64,000 nt of DNA, taken from the NCBI GenBank assembly GCA_021927905.1, contig BLLK01000023.1, forward strand, positions 868,001 through 932,000, given 5' to 3'. The position numbers and the translations under genes were made by a program. Under the pieces are notes generated by a model, which did not search any database, had not been told where the DNA came from, and saw only the letters and a program-made list of their open reading frames with translations. The stretch comes from Chaetoceros tenuissimus. Its lineage: Eukaryota; Bacillariophyta; Thalassiosirophyceae; Chaetocerotales; Chaetocerotaceae. Positions 22,289 to 32,778 of this stretch are shown one piece after another; the stretch's first letter is position 1; the number at the start of each line of letters is the position of its first letter.

Positions 22289-23182
22289 CTACTTGATTCT
22301 CAATTGTTCCACTGCAATAGCCTTCATTGCTTTCTTCAATTTAACTCCCAACTCTTGCGTAGCAGCATCAAGATCATCACCTGTATCCTTTTGTATTCCT
22401 TCAAAGACTTGATCAAACAGTTCATTCTCTACACCAATTTCAGCCATGACACCCTTTAGTCTCGTCAAAATCGGAGCAGCTTCACTACCACCTGCAGCCT
22501 GAGCAGCATTGAAATCATCAATACTCTTGAGTTTCTGCGCTTCACCAATCTGTTCACGTAAATCACACCCACCAAGAAATTGCTTCTGTTCATTTTCTTC
22601 CTTGACATTTGTACACTTCCCCGTCAAGCACCCCTTGATGGCTTGAAAATCTTCCCAATCATAAGCCTTTTTCTGCGGACAGCAACTCCAAAACTTTGCC
22701 GTTTCATGAAATACCGGAGGCGATGCATGATATGTACAATCTGGCGGTGGGGTACCCTTTACCCAACGATTTTTACATCCAAAATGTACACAAGCGACTG
22801 TATTCGCCAATTCTTGTTTCTTTTTTTCAATTTCAGCCTGTTGAATATCTTTGATTTGTTGTAATGTCTGACTTGCTCCATGACACATGTAGAGTGCATC
22901 TCGATCATCAATCACTTCCATAACGATTGCATCGGATGCGAGAGGAGTTAGGACTGCATCATTTTCAGATTTTGATTCTTCAGGTTGGACTTTATGTGCT
23001 AGATGAAGTGTTGCTGCGTCTAAAGGATTAGATTTGCCGAGTTCTGATGCATTGTAGGATTCTACTCCGAATTCGAGTAATTTATTGGTGGGTCCCGACT
23101 TCCACTTTTTAGGTAACGTGATTTTGAGCGATTTATGTAAGGACTTGTCCTGATTATCTTCGTAGTGCAGAAATACCTTCAT
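22289..23182 (-). CDS. CHORD-domain protein
   Basis: Intact 297-aa single-exon frame. Residues about 130-190 form one CHORD zinc-binding domain: ACVHFGCKNRW, then CTYHASPPVFHETAKFWSCC, then KKAYDWEDFQ and GCLTGKC, with the eight Cys/His ligands in order. CHORD domains bind two zinc ions and in RAR1/CHP-1 proteins connect HSP90 with SGT1. This protein has one CHORD rather than two and no CS domain. The N-terminus (MKVFLHYEDN, then KITLPKKWKSGPTNKLLEFG) looks like a small ubiquitin-like strand-rich domain, and residues 205-297 are helical. The single-CHORD arrangement with a distinct N-terminal domain seems specific to algae; co-chaperone function is inferred. Confidence 0.85.
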   Translation of the reverse strand: MKVFLHYEDNQDKSLHKSLKITLPKKWKSGPTNKLLEFGVESYNASELGKSNPLDAATLHLAHKVQPEESKSENDAVLTPLASDAIVMEVIDDRDALYMCHGASQTLQQIKDIQQAEIEKKKQELANTVACVHFGCKNRWVKGTPPPDCTYHASPPVFHETAKFWSCCPQKKAYDWEDFQAIKGCLTGKCTNVKEENEQKQFLGGCDLREQIGEAQKLKSIDDFNAAQAAGGSEAAPILTRLKGVMAEIGVENELFDQVFEGIQKDTGDDLDAATQELGVKLKKAMKAIAVEQLRIK

Positions 23183-23474
23183 TGTAGAGTAATATGCTAT
23201 TGAATTTATATGTATTAGTGTTCAAATTAGAAGACAGATGAAGAGAAGTAGTGATGAAAGTAATATACAGTAGATATGCAGCAACAAAAATGAGGCGAGG
23301 AGTTCTGTGGCTGTCTGCGAAGAAAAGAGTTCTTTTCTCATCATCTTGGAGTTCAAAGAAGTAGAGGTTATGAGATTTCCGGAAATTTGGTCATTTTTTT
23401 GGGAATTTATTTCATTTTTTGGTTACTTTATGATGACGTCTCTCTCATGTCAATTGATAGTCATTGGGCAAATG

Positions 23475-25415
23475 TCATTTTAGAAATGTTTTGGCTACCT
23501 CGTCCTTTTTATAATCCACCATAAACTCATCAATCCTTGTTTTGTCTACATTAATCAAGATACAAACACCCGCAAACTCAACATCATCCCGATCAGGCAT
23601 AGTTACTGGCATCAACGAATATTTTTGCATCATTTTTTCGGAAGGACGAGGGAAACATACCTGAAGAGAAAATAGAGGATGAATCATTTTCTCTTCACCG
23701 ACAAGTTCCGACATTCTCTCGACAAAATAATCTGTATTGCGGATACAATGCGCTACGACATCTTTCAATCTACGAGCATCCGTATGACAATAAAGTCCAC
23801 ATAATGTATTATGAAAACTCAATACATTGAATCCAGATCGTGAACCAGATGGAGTTATATCGTGTAATCCAGTTAGATACTTGACTCCAACTTCTTGTTG
23901 ATTAAAGCATTCTTCCAAGAATTCGCTGCATGCTAGTAGTACTCCACAGATGCAAACGCTGCCAAAGAATTTATGACCTGAAATGGCAATTGTTTTGACA
24001 TTAAAGTCTCGGAAGTAGTTAATGTTGTCTCCAAAAGGTTTAATGATTGGAAGAATGGCACCAGTCAATGCTGCGTCCATGTGAACGGTAAAGATTCCTC
24101 CTCTGTTTGATACATGTTTGACTAATAGGCTATGTATGGCTGGTAAGTCATCTACCAATATAAAGATGTTAGGAAACTTGGTAAACAATTACTATAAAAA
24201 ACATGCTTTGAGTAACTTACCTATTGCACCAGTCATTGTAGTTCCAATATTTACTTGCATCAAAATAGGTCGTTCAGGTTCAGACTCTGAAATACTGATC
24301 AGGGTTCGTTCTAATTCTTCACAATTCATAGATCCATCCGGTAGAGTTGAAATTAGACGTCCTTCAATGCACAACTGCTGACACGCTTTCGAAACGGAAT
24401 AATGCGAAAGGTTGCTTGTGAGAATTATAGGGTCACGACCTCCACTTTTTCGTTTCAAATAATCGCGTTGCCACCATAGACCGCAGAAATTTCCTTCTGT
24501 TCCACCACTAGTCAAGAACCCTCTCATCTCATCATAGCTAATCTCATAAAGCTTTGCAAACATTCGAATGCAATCCATTTCCAATCCTCGGCTATTGAAA
24601 TGTATATTATTGATTTTATCCTGAGGCCATCCCACATTATTAATGTAAACATCTGCCAAACTACCAGGCTCGATACCCAATACTTCACGTGGGATAATTC
24701 TATTTGCTCCATTGTTTAGTTCTACTTTTCGCTCAGACTGATCAAGAGAAATACTCAAATCGTCCAATTCTTGATCTATGTCTGCTATTCCATCGTCGTC
24801 AGTCTCTGGAGGAACAATCATGAATCTTCCACGTAATGTATCAAGAAGAGAAACAGGATAGCCAACCTTGCGATTGACAATGTCTCGAAGATAAATTGCA
24901 TATGGAAGATATTGAACTTGATAGTAATTGTGTATTTTGAACATTTGCAAAACATCAGATATTGATTTTGCAACTGCATGTGCTCCTTGCGACATTAAAC
25001 GATTTAATTCAATTTCATTCGAGCCGATACCAATCACACACATTCCACTACTGTGAGCCCTCGTAACTCCACGTGTCGAATCTTCTATAGCTATGCAAAG
25101 AAAATTGTAATCTTCAATTGCATCATGATTGGAGCATCCCTTAAACTGGCTAAAGCCTCCTTCTGGAGATTCTGCTACAATCTTGTTGTGTTTCTTCACT
25201 GCTTCTAAATATGGATTACCTTCTTTCTTGTCAGCATAAACATCAAATCGTGTCACAGATATTTCATTCTTTTGTAAGCCTGACACAAAGGATTTGTTTG
25301 AATCATAAAGACATGGGGCGATGAATACTGCAACCTCTCTCATATTTGTTTGTAGTTTTGTTTCTGTATTAATTATGGCTTCTTCATTATGTTTGTGCAG
25401 CAGTTTAGCCTTCAT
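23475..25415 (-). CDS. PLP-dependent group II decarboxylase (serine/histidine decarboxylase-like) with HAD-like N-terminal segment
   Basis: Join 25415-24221 and 24151-23475 (69-nt GT-AG intron; the split codon restores AIDDLPAI), 623 aa. Residues about 250-623 are a PLP decarboxylase: LSHYSVSKAC, NIGTTMTGAIDD, the cofactor-pairing Asp in TVHMDAALTG (about D424) and the Schiff-base Lys in ISGHKFFG (about K459). These match plant serine decarboxylase and bacterial PLP-type histidine decarboxylase; amino-acid specificity cannot be read, but it should release CO2 from Ser or His, giving ethanolamine or histamine. Residues about 25-160 look like the end of a HAD phosphatase: FLCIAIEDSTRGVTRAHSSG and MCVIGIG match HAD motif IV. 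HAD motif I (DxD) is missing, so either upstream exons were not found or only a remnant is left. The start at 25415 is the first ATG; the frame is open about 20 codons further up to a stop. Confidence 0.85.
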
Positions 25416-26144
25416 GCCTCCGCTATGAATTATTTGGAGTTCGGGAAGAATCTTTTGTTGGCATCAAAGTTTGACATACTTCCATTCTCAGAATTTGATA
25501 GGGTGACACCATTGAAGCCGTTTTCAGGTATAATTGATGATTTTTCTAAACGATCTATTATTCATCTACTAATACCGTACAAGGAGAATGAGACAATATC
25601 TATTAACTAGAAGCATTAGGAACTAACTCATTTAGTGATATATGTATTTTGTGCACAGTACCGTCGGTACACAGTCATGTCAATAGCTCAATTTTTGCCT
25701 TCCGCATTCCTCCATCTTTTTAAAATCCAACACATTCCGCTTGAGATTGTCAGAATGTCTCAGGACGATTTTTTTATAATAGCTCGTTTTTATATAACTT
25801 TGGTCCAACTTTATTTCTTTGCATAATTTCAATTGAGTTCATTTTACATCATTGTCTACTCTGAAAAGTATCATTTACATTTAGATAAACTAATAAAAAT
25901 TAAGGTTATGATATATATCTTCAAATCATTCAAAGAAATACATTGGTATGTTTCAAATTGATCAAATGCCGAATCAATCGTGAATGGGTCGGGTTTCTAT
26001 GTCACAGTAGGAACATAGGCCTTTTAAACGCGGCAGTATTCTAATGATGAGAAGCCTAAATGAAAACATATTTGAACTCATTACCATAGTTCCACTCTAT
26101 AAAATTTCATTGAAGGTCATCTCTCTCATAATTAAACTTAAAAC
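25416..26144. other. Divergent intergenic region
   Basis: Lies upstream of both the decarboxylase (minus) and the beta-trefoil protein (plus). It may hide 5' exons of the decarboxylase, since a HAD N-terminus is missing, but I found no DxDxT-type motif on the minus strand. The phrase CATAGGCCTTTTAAACG at about 26007 resembles those near 6477 and 17540. Confidence 0.45.
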
Positions 26145-27242
26145 ATGGATTGGTTAACACAATATGAGCCACCATCTCTATTATGGCAACAACGTGGACT
26201 GGTTGCTTTGATCACGGACGCTTACTACGAGGATCCTCAAGCAAGATCTGAAATAAACATTAATTTATTTTGTTCTCCAGAAGAAATGGTGAATGGCATC
26301 TGCCCATATGAATGTAAATGGTGCCTACAAGGATGTGACCCAAAACATTGCGGGACATGCGGCTCAGATAAGTATGGTCCTTGTAGAACGTTTGATGAGT
26401 CTAGTCCATACAGTTGGAAGAGCTGTTTTGATAACATTATCACTGATAGGAAAAGATGCTATTATAGATGTTTGAACTTTTGCAATGGTGATTTCAGTCA
26501 TGCACCAAGCATGTCTCCATTCATTGAAACTGATGTTCCTTCATTAACGAAAAGTGATAGTCCATCGGATGCTCCATCAACATCAGAACCGACTTCAAGT
26601 CCTACACAAACACCTTCTCGTAGCAAATCAGATTCTCCGAGTATATCTCATCAGCCAACAGCTAGACCCACACACAAGTCCAGTCCCAGTCCTTCTACCA
26701 CCCCAACAGCGAAGCAGCAAGAATCATCAGCAGTGGTAGCTTATAGTGCTGAGGGATATGCAGTATCATCCACCAAACCTAATATCAACTGTTTAGAAAA
26801 TAGACAAGACAAGGACTATTTTCAAATCGCAGAAGCAGACACTGAAGCATTCTGTATCATTCCTCGATTTTCAACAAAGTCGAATTCAATCATTACAATT
26901 GGACCATGTCGACAAAATGAACCATCACATTACTGGAAAATAGATTCCGATGGAAAACTGAGAAACTTGGCTGACGAATCTCGATGCATGACCAAAATCA
27001 CAAGAGGAAGACTACAACTAAGAGACTGCGAGAAAGCAAAAGCAAAGTCCAATGTGTTTTCCATCAATAAGTTGACAAAATATATGCATTTTGGATTAAA
27101 TCCAAAGAAAATTGTCGTATGGTTCAAACGAGACAATGGTGAAAGATATGAAGTTATAGTTCCCAAACCAAAAAAGGATCCAAGGCAAAATAGTATACAA
27201 GACGAAAGCAAGTATACATGGGCTGTAGCTTCGTGTCAGTAG
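26145..27242 (+). CDS. Cys-rich/Ser-Pro linker/beta-trefoil-like protein
   Basis: Intact 365-aa frame. Residues about 40-120 are Cys-rich (CPYECKWCLQGCDPKHCGTCG, CYYRCLNFC), residues about 125-200 are a Ser/Pro/Thr linker of the diatom PSxxPS type, and residues about 215-365 look like a ricin-B-type beta-trefoil carbohydrate-binding fold (repeated strand pairs; IGPCRQNEPSHYWKID, LADESRCMTK and LQLRDCEKAKAK are the Q-x-W-like and C-containing turns). Such proteins are normally secreted, but the ATG at 26145 gives no clear signal peptide, so an upstream exon may be missing. Probable role: extracellular binding of glycans. No catalytic domain is seen. Fold assignment is by pattern only. Confidence 0.65.
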   Translation: MDWLTQYEPPSLLWQQRGLVALITDAYYEDPQARSEININLFCSPEEMVNGICPYECKWCLQGCDPKHCGTCGSDKYGPCRTFDESSPYSWKSCFDNIITDRKRCYYRCLNFCNGDFSHAPSMSPFIETDVPSLTKSDSPSDAPSTSEPTSSPTQTPSRSKSDSPSISHQPTARPTHKSSPSPSTTPTAKQQESSAVVAYSAEGYAVSSTKPNINCLENRQDKDYFQIAEADTEAFCIIPRFSTKSNSIITIGPCRQNEPSHYWKIDSDGKLRNLADESRCMTKITRGRLQLRDCEKAKAKSNVFSINKLTKYMHFGLNPKKIVVWFKRDNGERYEVIVPKPKKDPRQNSIQDESKYTWAVASCQ

Positions 27243-27318
27243 TGTTTTCACGCGTAGAATCAAAGTAAAAACAGTTTCAGTATATATAATCTATTTATAT
27301 GTTTTACCTATATATTTG

Positions 27319-28437
27319 TTAAACAGCTCCATCAGCTCTCAAGTTTCCTTGTCTCATCAAAGAAGGTCTAGTATCACACTTTGGCAATGGAATATTTGGA
27401 ATCAATCCTCGTTCCTGTTGCGCATAATTAAGATACTCAATCAACATATTTCCTTTATCCAAAGGTGCACAAAATACATATGGAAACATTTCTTCCGAGA
27501 TCTGACAAGGAATATCTCCACATCTCATTTCTGCAAAGCTAAACAAACGCTCTTCAAATCCATATGCAACGGTAACTGCTAGCCATCCTCTCAAGTTACT
27601 AGTCACTTGCCATAGCATATCTGAAGCTTCTTGTTCATAGTAAGTTGCTACATCTTTCAGAGTAGTAGGTTCTTCACGAACCGCTCCAATCAAATTAAAG
27701 ACAGCATCAAAAGCCGCTCTTTCCCACATGAGCCTTCTCCACTCTCTATAAAAGCCCGATTTACATTTGATACCAGCTTCTGTAAATCTTTGTTCAACAG
27801 CACCAGCCCATTTTCCACAAACAGCAGTCTCACCAGCAGTCTTGACTTCTCCATAACTATCCGAGCCAATGTTACAACTCAAATCTCTCGGTTTGCCAAT
27901 ATTAGTATCAGGAGTGGTAAAACTCCCACAGAGCAATTGAGTCATACTATCCCTTGCATATCCATAATCTTTCAAAATCGGTTCGATACATCCACACTGC
28001 GGTCCACCGCTAAGAAATACAAAATCTTCCCGTTTAGCTTTCCAATCATCTGGTAGAGTCTTGATAAACAGTTCAAGTTCGGTAGGTGGAATAGTGACAT
28101 AAATGGGATAACTTTCTTTTCCATCGAGAGTAGGAGGTAGGGGTTCTGTAGGAAATAGCAATACGTCATTCTTTTTCGGGTTCATGGAAGTAATGGCGTC
28201 TCCGACTGTGTTACTGAGTGATGCATGATGTACCGATTTGACAATGACGGAAGCTGTATCTTCTTCCTTTTCAATTTCTTGTTTACCGGATGCGAGAAAA
28301 TCTTGATATTCGCGAATGGCTTGCCCATTACTCCAGGTTGCTTCCAGAGGAGCGATTTTTGACAGGCCCTTTGCAGAAGGTGCGAGGAAAGCCTTTGCTG
28401 TGGATAAAAGGGGTAAGATGAGGAGTATCTTGTTCAT
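27319..28437 (-). CDS. Plastid-targeted protein of unknown function
   Basis: Intact 372-aa frame. The N-terminus MNKILLILPLLSTAKAF followed by LAPSAKGLSK is a bipartite plastid presequence of the diatom type: signal peptide, cleavage before Phe in the A-x-A-F context, then a Ser/Ala/Lys transit stretch. The mature part has no domain I can name. It contains a nucleotide-binding-like stretch FVFLSGGPQCGC (about residue 145), LLCGSFTTP, a conserved-looking WRRLMWERAAFDAVFNLIG and a Cys-containing C-terminal part. The middle resembles ketopantoate-reductase-like or other dehydrogenase proteins in its order of motifs, but this is weak. Likely stromal and soluble. Confidence 0.7.
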   Translation of the reverse strand: MNKILLILPLLSTAKAFLAPSAKGLSKIAPLEATWSNGQAIREYQDFLASGKQEIEKEEDTASVIVKSVHHASLSNTVGDAITSMNPKKNDVLLFPTEPLPPTLDGKESYPIYVTIPPTELELFIKTLPDDWKAKREDFVFLSGGPQCGCIEPILKDYGYARDSMTQLLCGSFTTPDTNIGKPRDLSCNIGSDSYGEVKTAGETAVCGKWAGAVEQRFTEAGIKCKSGFYREWRRLMWERAAFDAVFNLIGAVREEPTTLKDVATYYEQEASDMLWQVTSNLRGWLAVTVAYGFEERLFSFAEMRCGDIPCQISEEMFPYVFCAPLDKGNMLIEYLNYAQQERGLIPNIPLPKCDTRPSLMRQGNLRADGAV

Positions 28438-28855
28438 AGTGATGAAATTGTGGAGTGTAATAGACTAGTTGATTGAAAAGATACACATTGACATCTCATC
28501 GATCAACCTTCATCTTTTCGTTCGTCAGTCGTCAGGCCCACCTACCTGATAGGGATACAAGATATCTTCGGGGAAATAGAGAGAATGCGGACTTATATAA
28601 AACGGTTACGTTAACTGTCACGACTGACATCATAAAAGGCCAATAAATAAATGAAAATAAGAGTAGACTAGTGAATATAACAAACAAGAATTCATAAAGA
28701 CCAATAAGTAATGAACACAAAAAGAATTATTCTTTTCATCTACTCACAAAATCTCCAACTCTAAATTGTAGCTTGTAATTCAAAAAGCCAAAAGCATTCG
28801 AATTCGCCCTACAACAAAACACACGAAAACGGAACAAACATCATATTCATATTCC
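28438..28855. other. Divergent promoter region
   Basis: Drives the plastid protein leftward and the CDPK rightward. It contains shared element A and a TGACGTTA-related half site (about 28610-28630, reading ACGTTAACTGTCACGACTGACATC), but no perfect TGACGTCA. Confidence 0.5.
28557..28595. promoter_or_regulatory. Shared upstream element, copy A
   Basis: About 39 bp (ACAAGATAT, then TTCGGGGAAATAGAGAGAAT, then GCGGA) nearly identical to 30693-30734. Both copies stand about 300 bp upstream of a plus-strand start codon (CDPK and 7TM protein). Confidence 0.55.
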
Positions 28856-30573
28856 ATGGGAAACAATACAAGAGATTGTGAGGATCAGTCCGCCAAAGAC
28901 AATACTATCATCAAAGAAGATCCAGAACTTACTAATGTTAAAAATACCGCTCGATCCAATCTCGTATTCAACACCACCAAACGAAATGTATCCGACTACT
29001 ACACAGTCGTTCGAATGCTAGGTGAAGGCTCGATGGGATCAGTGGCATGTGTACGTAAAAAGTACAATGCAGTAGGTGGCTCAGCATACACTGTCAAAAA
29101 GAAAAACTGGTTCGGTGGTAAATCTATCGTGCGAAAGAGTATCCCAATGGATGTACTCTATGATTCCTATTACAAATCGTACGCTTTGAAAAGTATCATT
29201 CTGAGCAGAGTATCAAATGACATGATTGAAGAATTACGAAATGAGATTCGTATCCTCCAAAGTTTGGATCATCCCAATATTGTCAAAGCTTATGAAGTCT
29301 ACGAGTCCAAAGTGAATCTATATGTTGTTTTGCAACATTGTTCCGGAGGGAATTTATACACTAGAGTGCCTTATAGTGAAAAGGACTCGGCGAATATTGT
29401 CAGCAAACTCGTGAGTGCTGTGGCTTATATGCATGCACATAATGTTTGTCATCGAGATATCAGGTTTGAAAATATCATGTTTGAAAGTAAATCTGACGAT
29501 TCGGAGATTAAATTGATTGATTTTGGATTGAGCAAGGTGTATAGCCCAGACAAGAAATACAGGAGTCCAACAAGCATTGATACAATGGTGAGTAGCTATT
29601 TGTAAATTTGAGAGGGAAAGAATGGAGAAAAATGGTCACCTCCTTTTACATGAAATACATTTACTAATTGATTTGATTGGTGTTCCATTTTGTACAGGCA
29701 CCCCAAGTTTTACGTGGAGTCTTAACATCTCCAGCAGACAATTGGAGCATCGGAGTAGTGACCTTCATGCTACTATCATCTACAAAACCATTCTATGGAA
29801 AGAAATACAAGAGTGTCGCGAATAAAATCGTAGAAGGAGAATATAGCTTCCATTCCAAAGCATGGAAAACACTATCACAAGAATCCAAAGATTTCGTAAC
29901 GGCGTTACTTGAAGTCGATTCTAAGAAACGCATGACTGCAAGAAGTGCCTTAGCGCATCCTTGGCTGAAGAATCAATCTATATTAAGTGATCATCTACCA
30001 ACCAAGGAAACCATGGAAAGTGTAAAAGAATCCATCCAAAACTATGCTTCTACTGGTGAATTTAAAAAGATGGCATTGATGGTAATTGCACATCAATCAA
30101 GTACACGTGATATATCTGAACTACGCAGAGTATTTGCTGCGTATGATACTGCCAATGATGGAACAATCACGTATGAAGAATTTTACCAAGCCCTCAAGAA
30201 TGTGAACAGCAATTATACCGATGGAGAAATTGAAGAGTTGTTCAAAAGTGTTGATACTGGGAATGACAATAAGATTTATTATCTGGAGTTTCTAGCTGCA
30301 ACTTTGGAAGCAAGAGGTAGAATCACCGAAGAGAGGTTGGCAGATGCTTTTGATCGAATGGATAGTGATGACAGTGGATCCATATCTCGTGAAAATTTAA
30401 AAGAATTGTTGGGTGGTGAATACTCGGATGAGAATATCGACGTTTTTTTGGATGAAGTAGATATAGATGGAGATGGGTGTATCTCTTTTGAAGAATTTTT
30501 GACATGTTTCCAAGAAGATCAAAGAAAACAAGTTAGGAAAATCAGACCAGACGTTGTTGACAGTTTCGTCTGA
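28856..30573 (+). CDS. Calcium-dependent protein kinase (CDPK) with atypical catalytic residues
   Basis: Join 28856-29587 and 29698-30573 (110-nt GT-AG intron, phase 0), 535 aa. Starts MGNNTRD, a likely N-myristoylation site. Kinase domain about residues 50-340: Gly loop GEGSMG (56-61), ATP Lys in YALKSI (K112), catalytic loop HRDIRFEN (199-206; the usual Lys after D-x is Arg here), DFG (222-224). The activation segment is short: the expected GTPxYx block is missing and APE is replaced by APQ (APQVLRG right after the intron). Then a junction segment and four EF-hand loops starting DTANDGTITYEE, DTGNDNKIYYLE, DSDDSGSISREN and DIDGDGCISFEE (about residues 394, 430, 466, 499), all with acidic position 1 and position 12 ligands or a near substitute. 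The domain order is a standard CDPK; whether it is active is doubtful. Confidence 0.85.
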
Positions 30574-30996
30574 AGATTAGGATTCTTTGCATGAGTTTGC
30601 ATGATATATAGTAGGAAAACATGTATGTTTGACGTGTAAATTTAAATTGATAAAAAATGTTTCGATTGGAAATTTTTGTAATTTAGAAATAGACAAGATA
30701 TTTTTCGGGGAAATAGAGAGAGAATGCGGATTAATTATTCGTAAACACATAAGCCCCTCTAGGCCATTTGAATACCGGTGTGATCCTCACTCATAATTTG
30801 ACAAGATCGAACTCCAAGAAAAAGAAGCCTTCATGTCATACCATTACTACCTCTTTTATATAAACTAAAAACAAGATAATTCACTATCAAGACTCACATT
30901 GTAAATCACAGAAGCACTAGAACTATCTTCGAAGGAATAGAATCAGGAAGCACCTGTATTAGTTAAATAATATCAGTCAAGAATCTAGCAGCTATC
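30574..30996. other. Intergenic spacer
   Basis: Contains the 3' flank of the CDPK gene, shared upstream element B and the promoter of the 7TM gene. No gene seen. Confidence 0.5.
30693..30734. promoter_or_regulatory. Shared upstream element, copy B
   Basis: Matches 28557-28595 over about 40 bp with two short insertions (an extra TT and an extra GA). It lies about 265-300 bp upstream of the 7TM start codon. Confidence 0.55.
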
Positions 30997-32754
30997 ATGT
31001 TGAGGCACCGACCTATAAGTAATGAAAACAGAAAAGAATTCTCCATTCCCTCTGCTCAACGGTCGATGAAGAATGAAGAATTAGAAAATGCTAGATCTTC
31101 AGCAGAGCTAGTTCATATAGCACATACCGAGGCAAGAACTTCATCAAGGATGAGGATACTACAAAGTAACATTGCAGAAGGAGATACAACCGGAACGAAC
31201 TTTACTAAAGAAGTGTCAGAACCAAATGTTCCTCCTTCGCCACCAATGCCGCCTCCTCTTGAGCCTGTTACGGTTGAGATACCTTTGCCGCCCTCTCTAA
31301 ATGAAACTATTGTCGTTTTACCTCCACCTATCATATACTACGAACCTCCGCCAGAACAACCAAAGTCTGAGCCTTATATATCTGGACCAATTGTAAATAC
31401 ACCACCTATACCAGAAGAGTTTGTTCCGCCTCTTCCGGCACAGAACTTTACTGCAGAGACTGGTACGTTGTTTCCAGCGTATAAGGCACCCAAGACCTAT
31501 CTCACTCGAAACAATACAAGAACACTGGCATCGGTGCAAATGACTTCATCCATCATATCACTCATTGCAACCATCACTTTGATCACCATGATTGCAAGAT
31601 CACATGCAAAACTTACATCTGTATTTCATAGATTACTTTTGGGACTCTGTATTGCGGATCTAATATCAAGCTTTACCTTATCTCTATCTACAGCACCTAT
31701 TCCATCCGAAGCGAGTAGTTATATATGGAATGCATCGGGATCTATTGCGACATGTACAGCTCAAGGTTTCTTTGCTTTTGTAGGTTTGACCGCTGCACCA
31801 TTTTACAATTGTTCTCTGTGCTTTTATTATCTATTCGTCATTACAAAAAATAAAAAGGATGAATACATTCGTAAAAAGGTAGAGCCGTGGCTTCACGCTC
31901 TTCCGATTGTGATTTCATTGACAGGAGCCATCATCATTGCTTCCAAGGAAGCGTTTAATATCGGGACAAGCTTTTGTTGGGTTGGAAGTGATCCACCTGG
32001 TTGTTTTGATGATCCAGGAGTGGAATGTACTCGAGGAAACGATGCCAAAACCTTGTATTTGATATTTGCAACCGGTCCATATATTGCTCTTCCCATTGTG
32101 ATTGTTCTTACCATGGCACTCATGTATAGAACCGCAAAGGAAAATGAAAAGAAAATGTCTGGATATGGTATTCATACCTTGCGGTTGAGGGCGACAATTG
32201 CCAATGGTGATCAGAGGCAAGAGACAGATGAAAGTAGTACGTCATCCTCGGAAAGAAGAAGATTCAGTTCTATTCGACAGAGTTTTCAAAAGTTTCGATC
32301 TTCTCTTCATTTTTGTAGAAAAGATGATTCTATTGCACTTACTACAAGATCAAACAAATTGAATAAACAAAGCAAGGCAGTCATTCAAAAAGCATGGGCA
32401 TATTCGCTTGCGTTCTTTGCTACTTACTTCTTCCCTTTGCTTTTGAGTATCTTTGACTTTACTGGTAGAGATGACAATCTTACTCTGAATCTATTGGCGA
32501 GAATCTTTTATCCTTTGCAAGGTCTATTCAATTTCATGGTATTCATCTATCCAAGGATCATAAGTGCAAGACAACGGGATAAGTCGTTGACATTTGGTAG
32601 AGCATTTATTCATGCTATCCAATCTCGTGGACAACTTCCAAGAGGAGCTGGGAAAATTGTATCTCGACGCAGAATGGAAAAGAAGAGTCCACCTACAAAT
32701 TTGTCAAAGTCATTCCCAGTTCGTGTCGAAGATGGTGGGATGGAAAGAGTGTAA
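30997..32754 (+). CDS. Seven-transmembrane receptor-like protein 1
   Basis: Intact 585-aa frame. A long polar, Pro-rich N-terminus (residues 1-170, with PPSPPMPPPLEP and VLPPPIIYYEPPPE) precedes seven hydrophobic segments: near SSIISLIATITLITMIA, LLLGLCIADLISSFTLS, QGFFAFVGLTAAPFYNCSLC, LHALPIVISLTGAIIIA, LYLIFATGPYIALPIVIVL, WAYSLAFFATYFFPLLLS and LLARIFYPLQGLFNFMVFIY. The second segment (HRLLLGLCIADLISS) is the usual GPCR TM2 pattern, and conserved Cys in the second outer loop (CWVGSDPPGC) could form the TM3-loop disulphide. The intracellular loop between TM5 and TM6 is long, Ser-rich and basic. It resembles the Dictyostelium cAMP-receptor-like/secretin-like group seen in diatoms. The ligand is unknown. 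Confidence 0.75.
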   Translation: MLRHRPISNENRKEFSIPSAQRSMKNEELENARSSAELVHIAHTEARTSSRMRILQSNIAEGDTTGTNFTKEVSEPNVPPSPPMPPPLEPVTVEIPLPPSLNETIVVLPPPIIYYEPPPEQPKSEPYISGPIVNTPPIPEEFVPPLPAQNFTAETGTLFPAYKAPKTYLTRNNTRTLASVQMTSSIISLIATITLITMIARSHAKLTSVFHRLLLGLCIADLISSFTLSLSTAPIPSEASSYIWNASGSIATCTAQGFFAFVGLTAAPFYNCSLCFYYLFVITKNKKDEYIRKKVEPWLHALPIVISLTGAIIIASKEAFNIGTSFCWVGSDPPGCFDDPGVECTRGNDAKTLYLIFATGPYIALPIVIVLTMALMYRTAKENEKKMSGYGIHTLRLRATIANGDQRQETDESSTSSSERRRFSSIRQSFQKFRSSLHFCRKDDSIALTTRSNKLNKQSKAVIQKAWAYSLAFFATYFFPLLLSIFDFTGRDDNLTLNLLARIFYPLQGLFNFMVFIYPRIISARQRDKSLTFGRAFIHAIQSRGQLPRGAGKIVSRRRMEKKSPPTNLSKSFPVRVEDGGMERV

Positions 32755-32778
32755 AGTAATACAGTGATTGATTCATAA

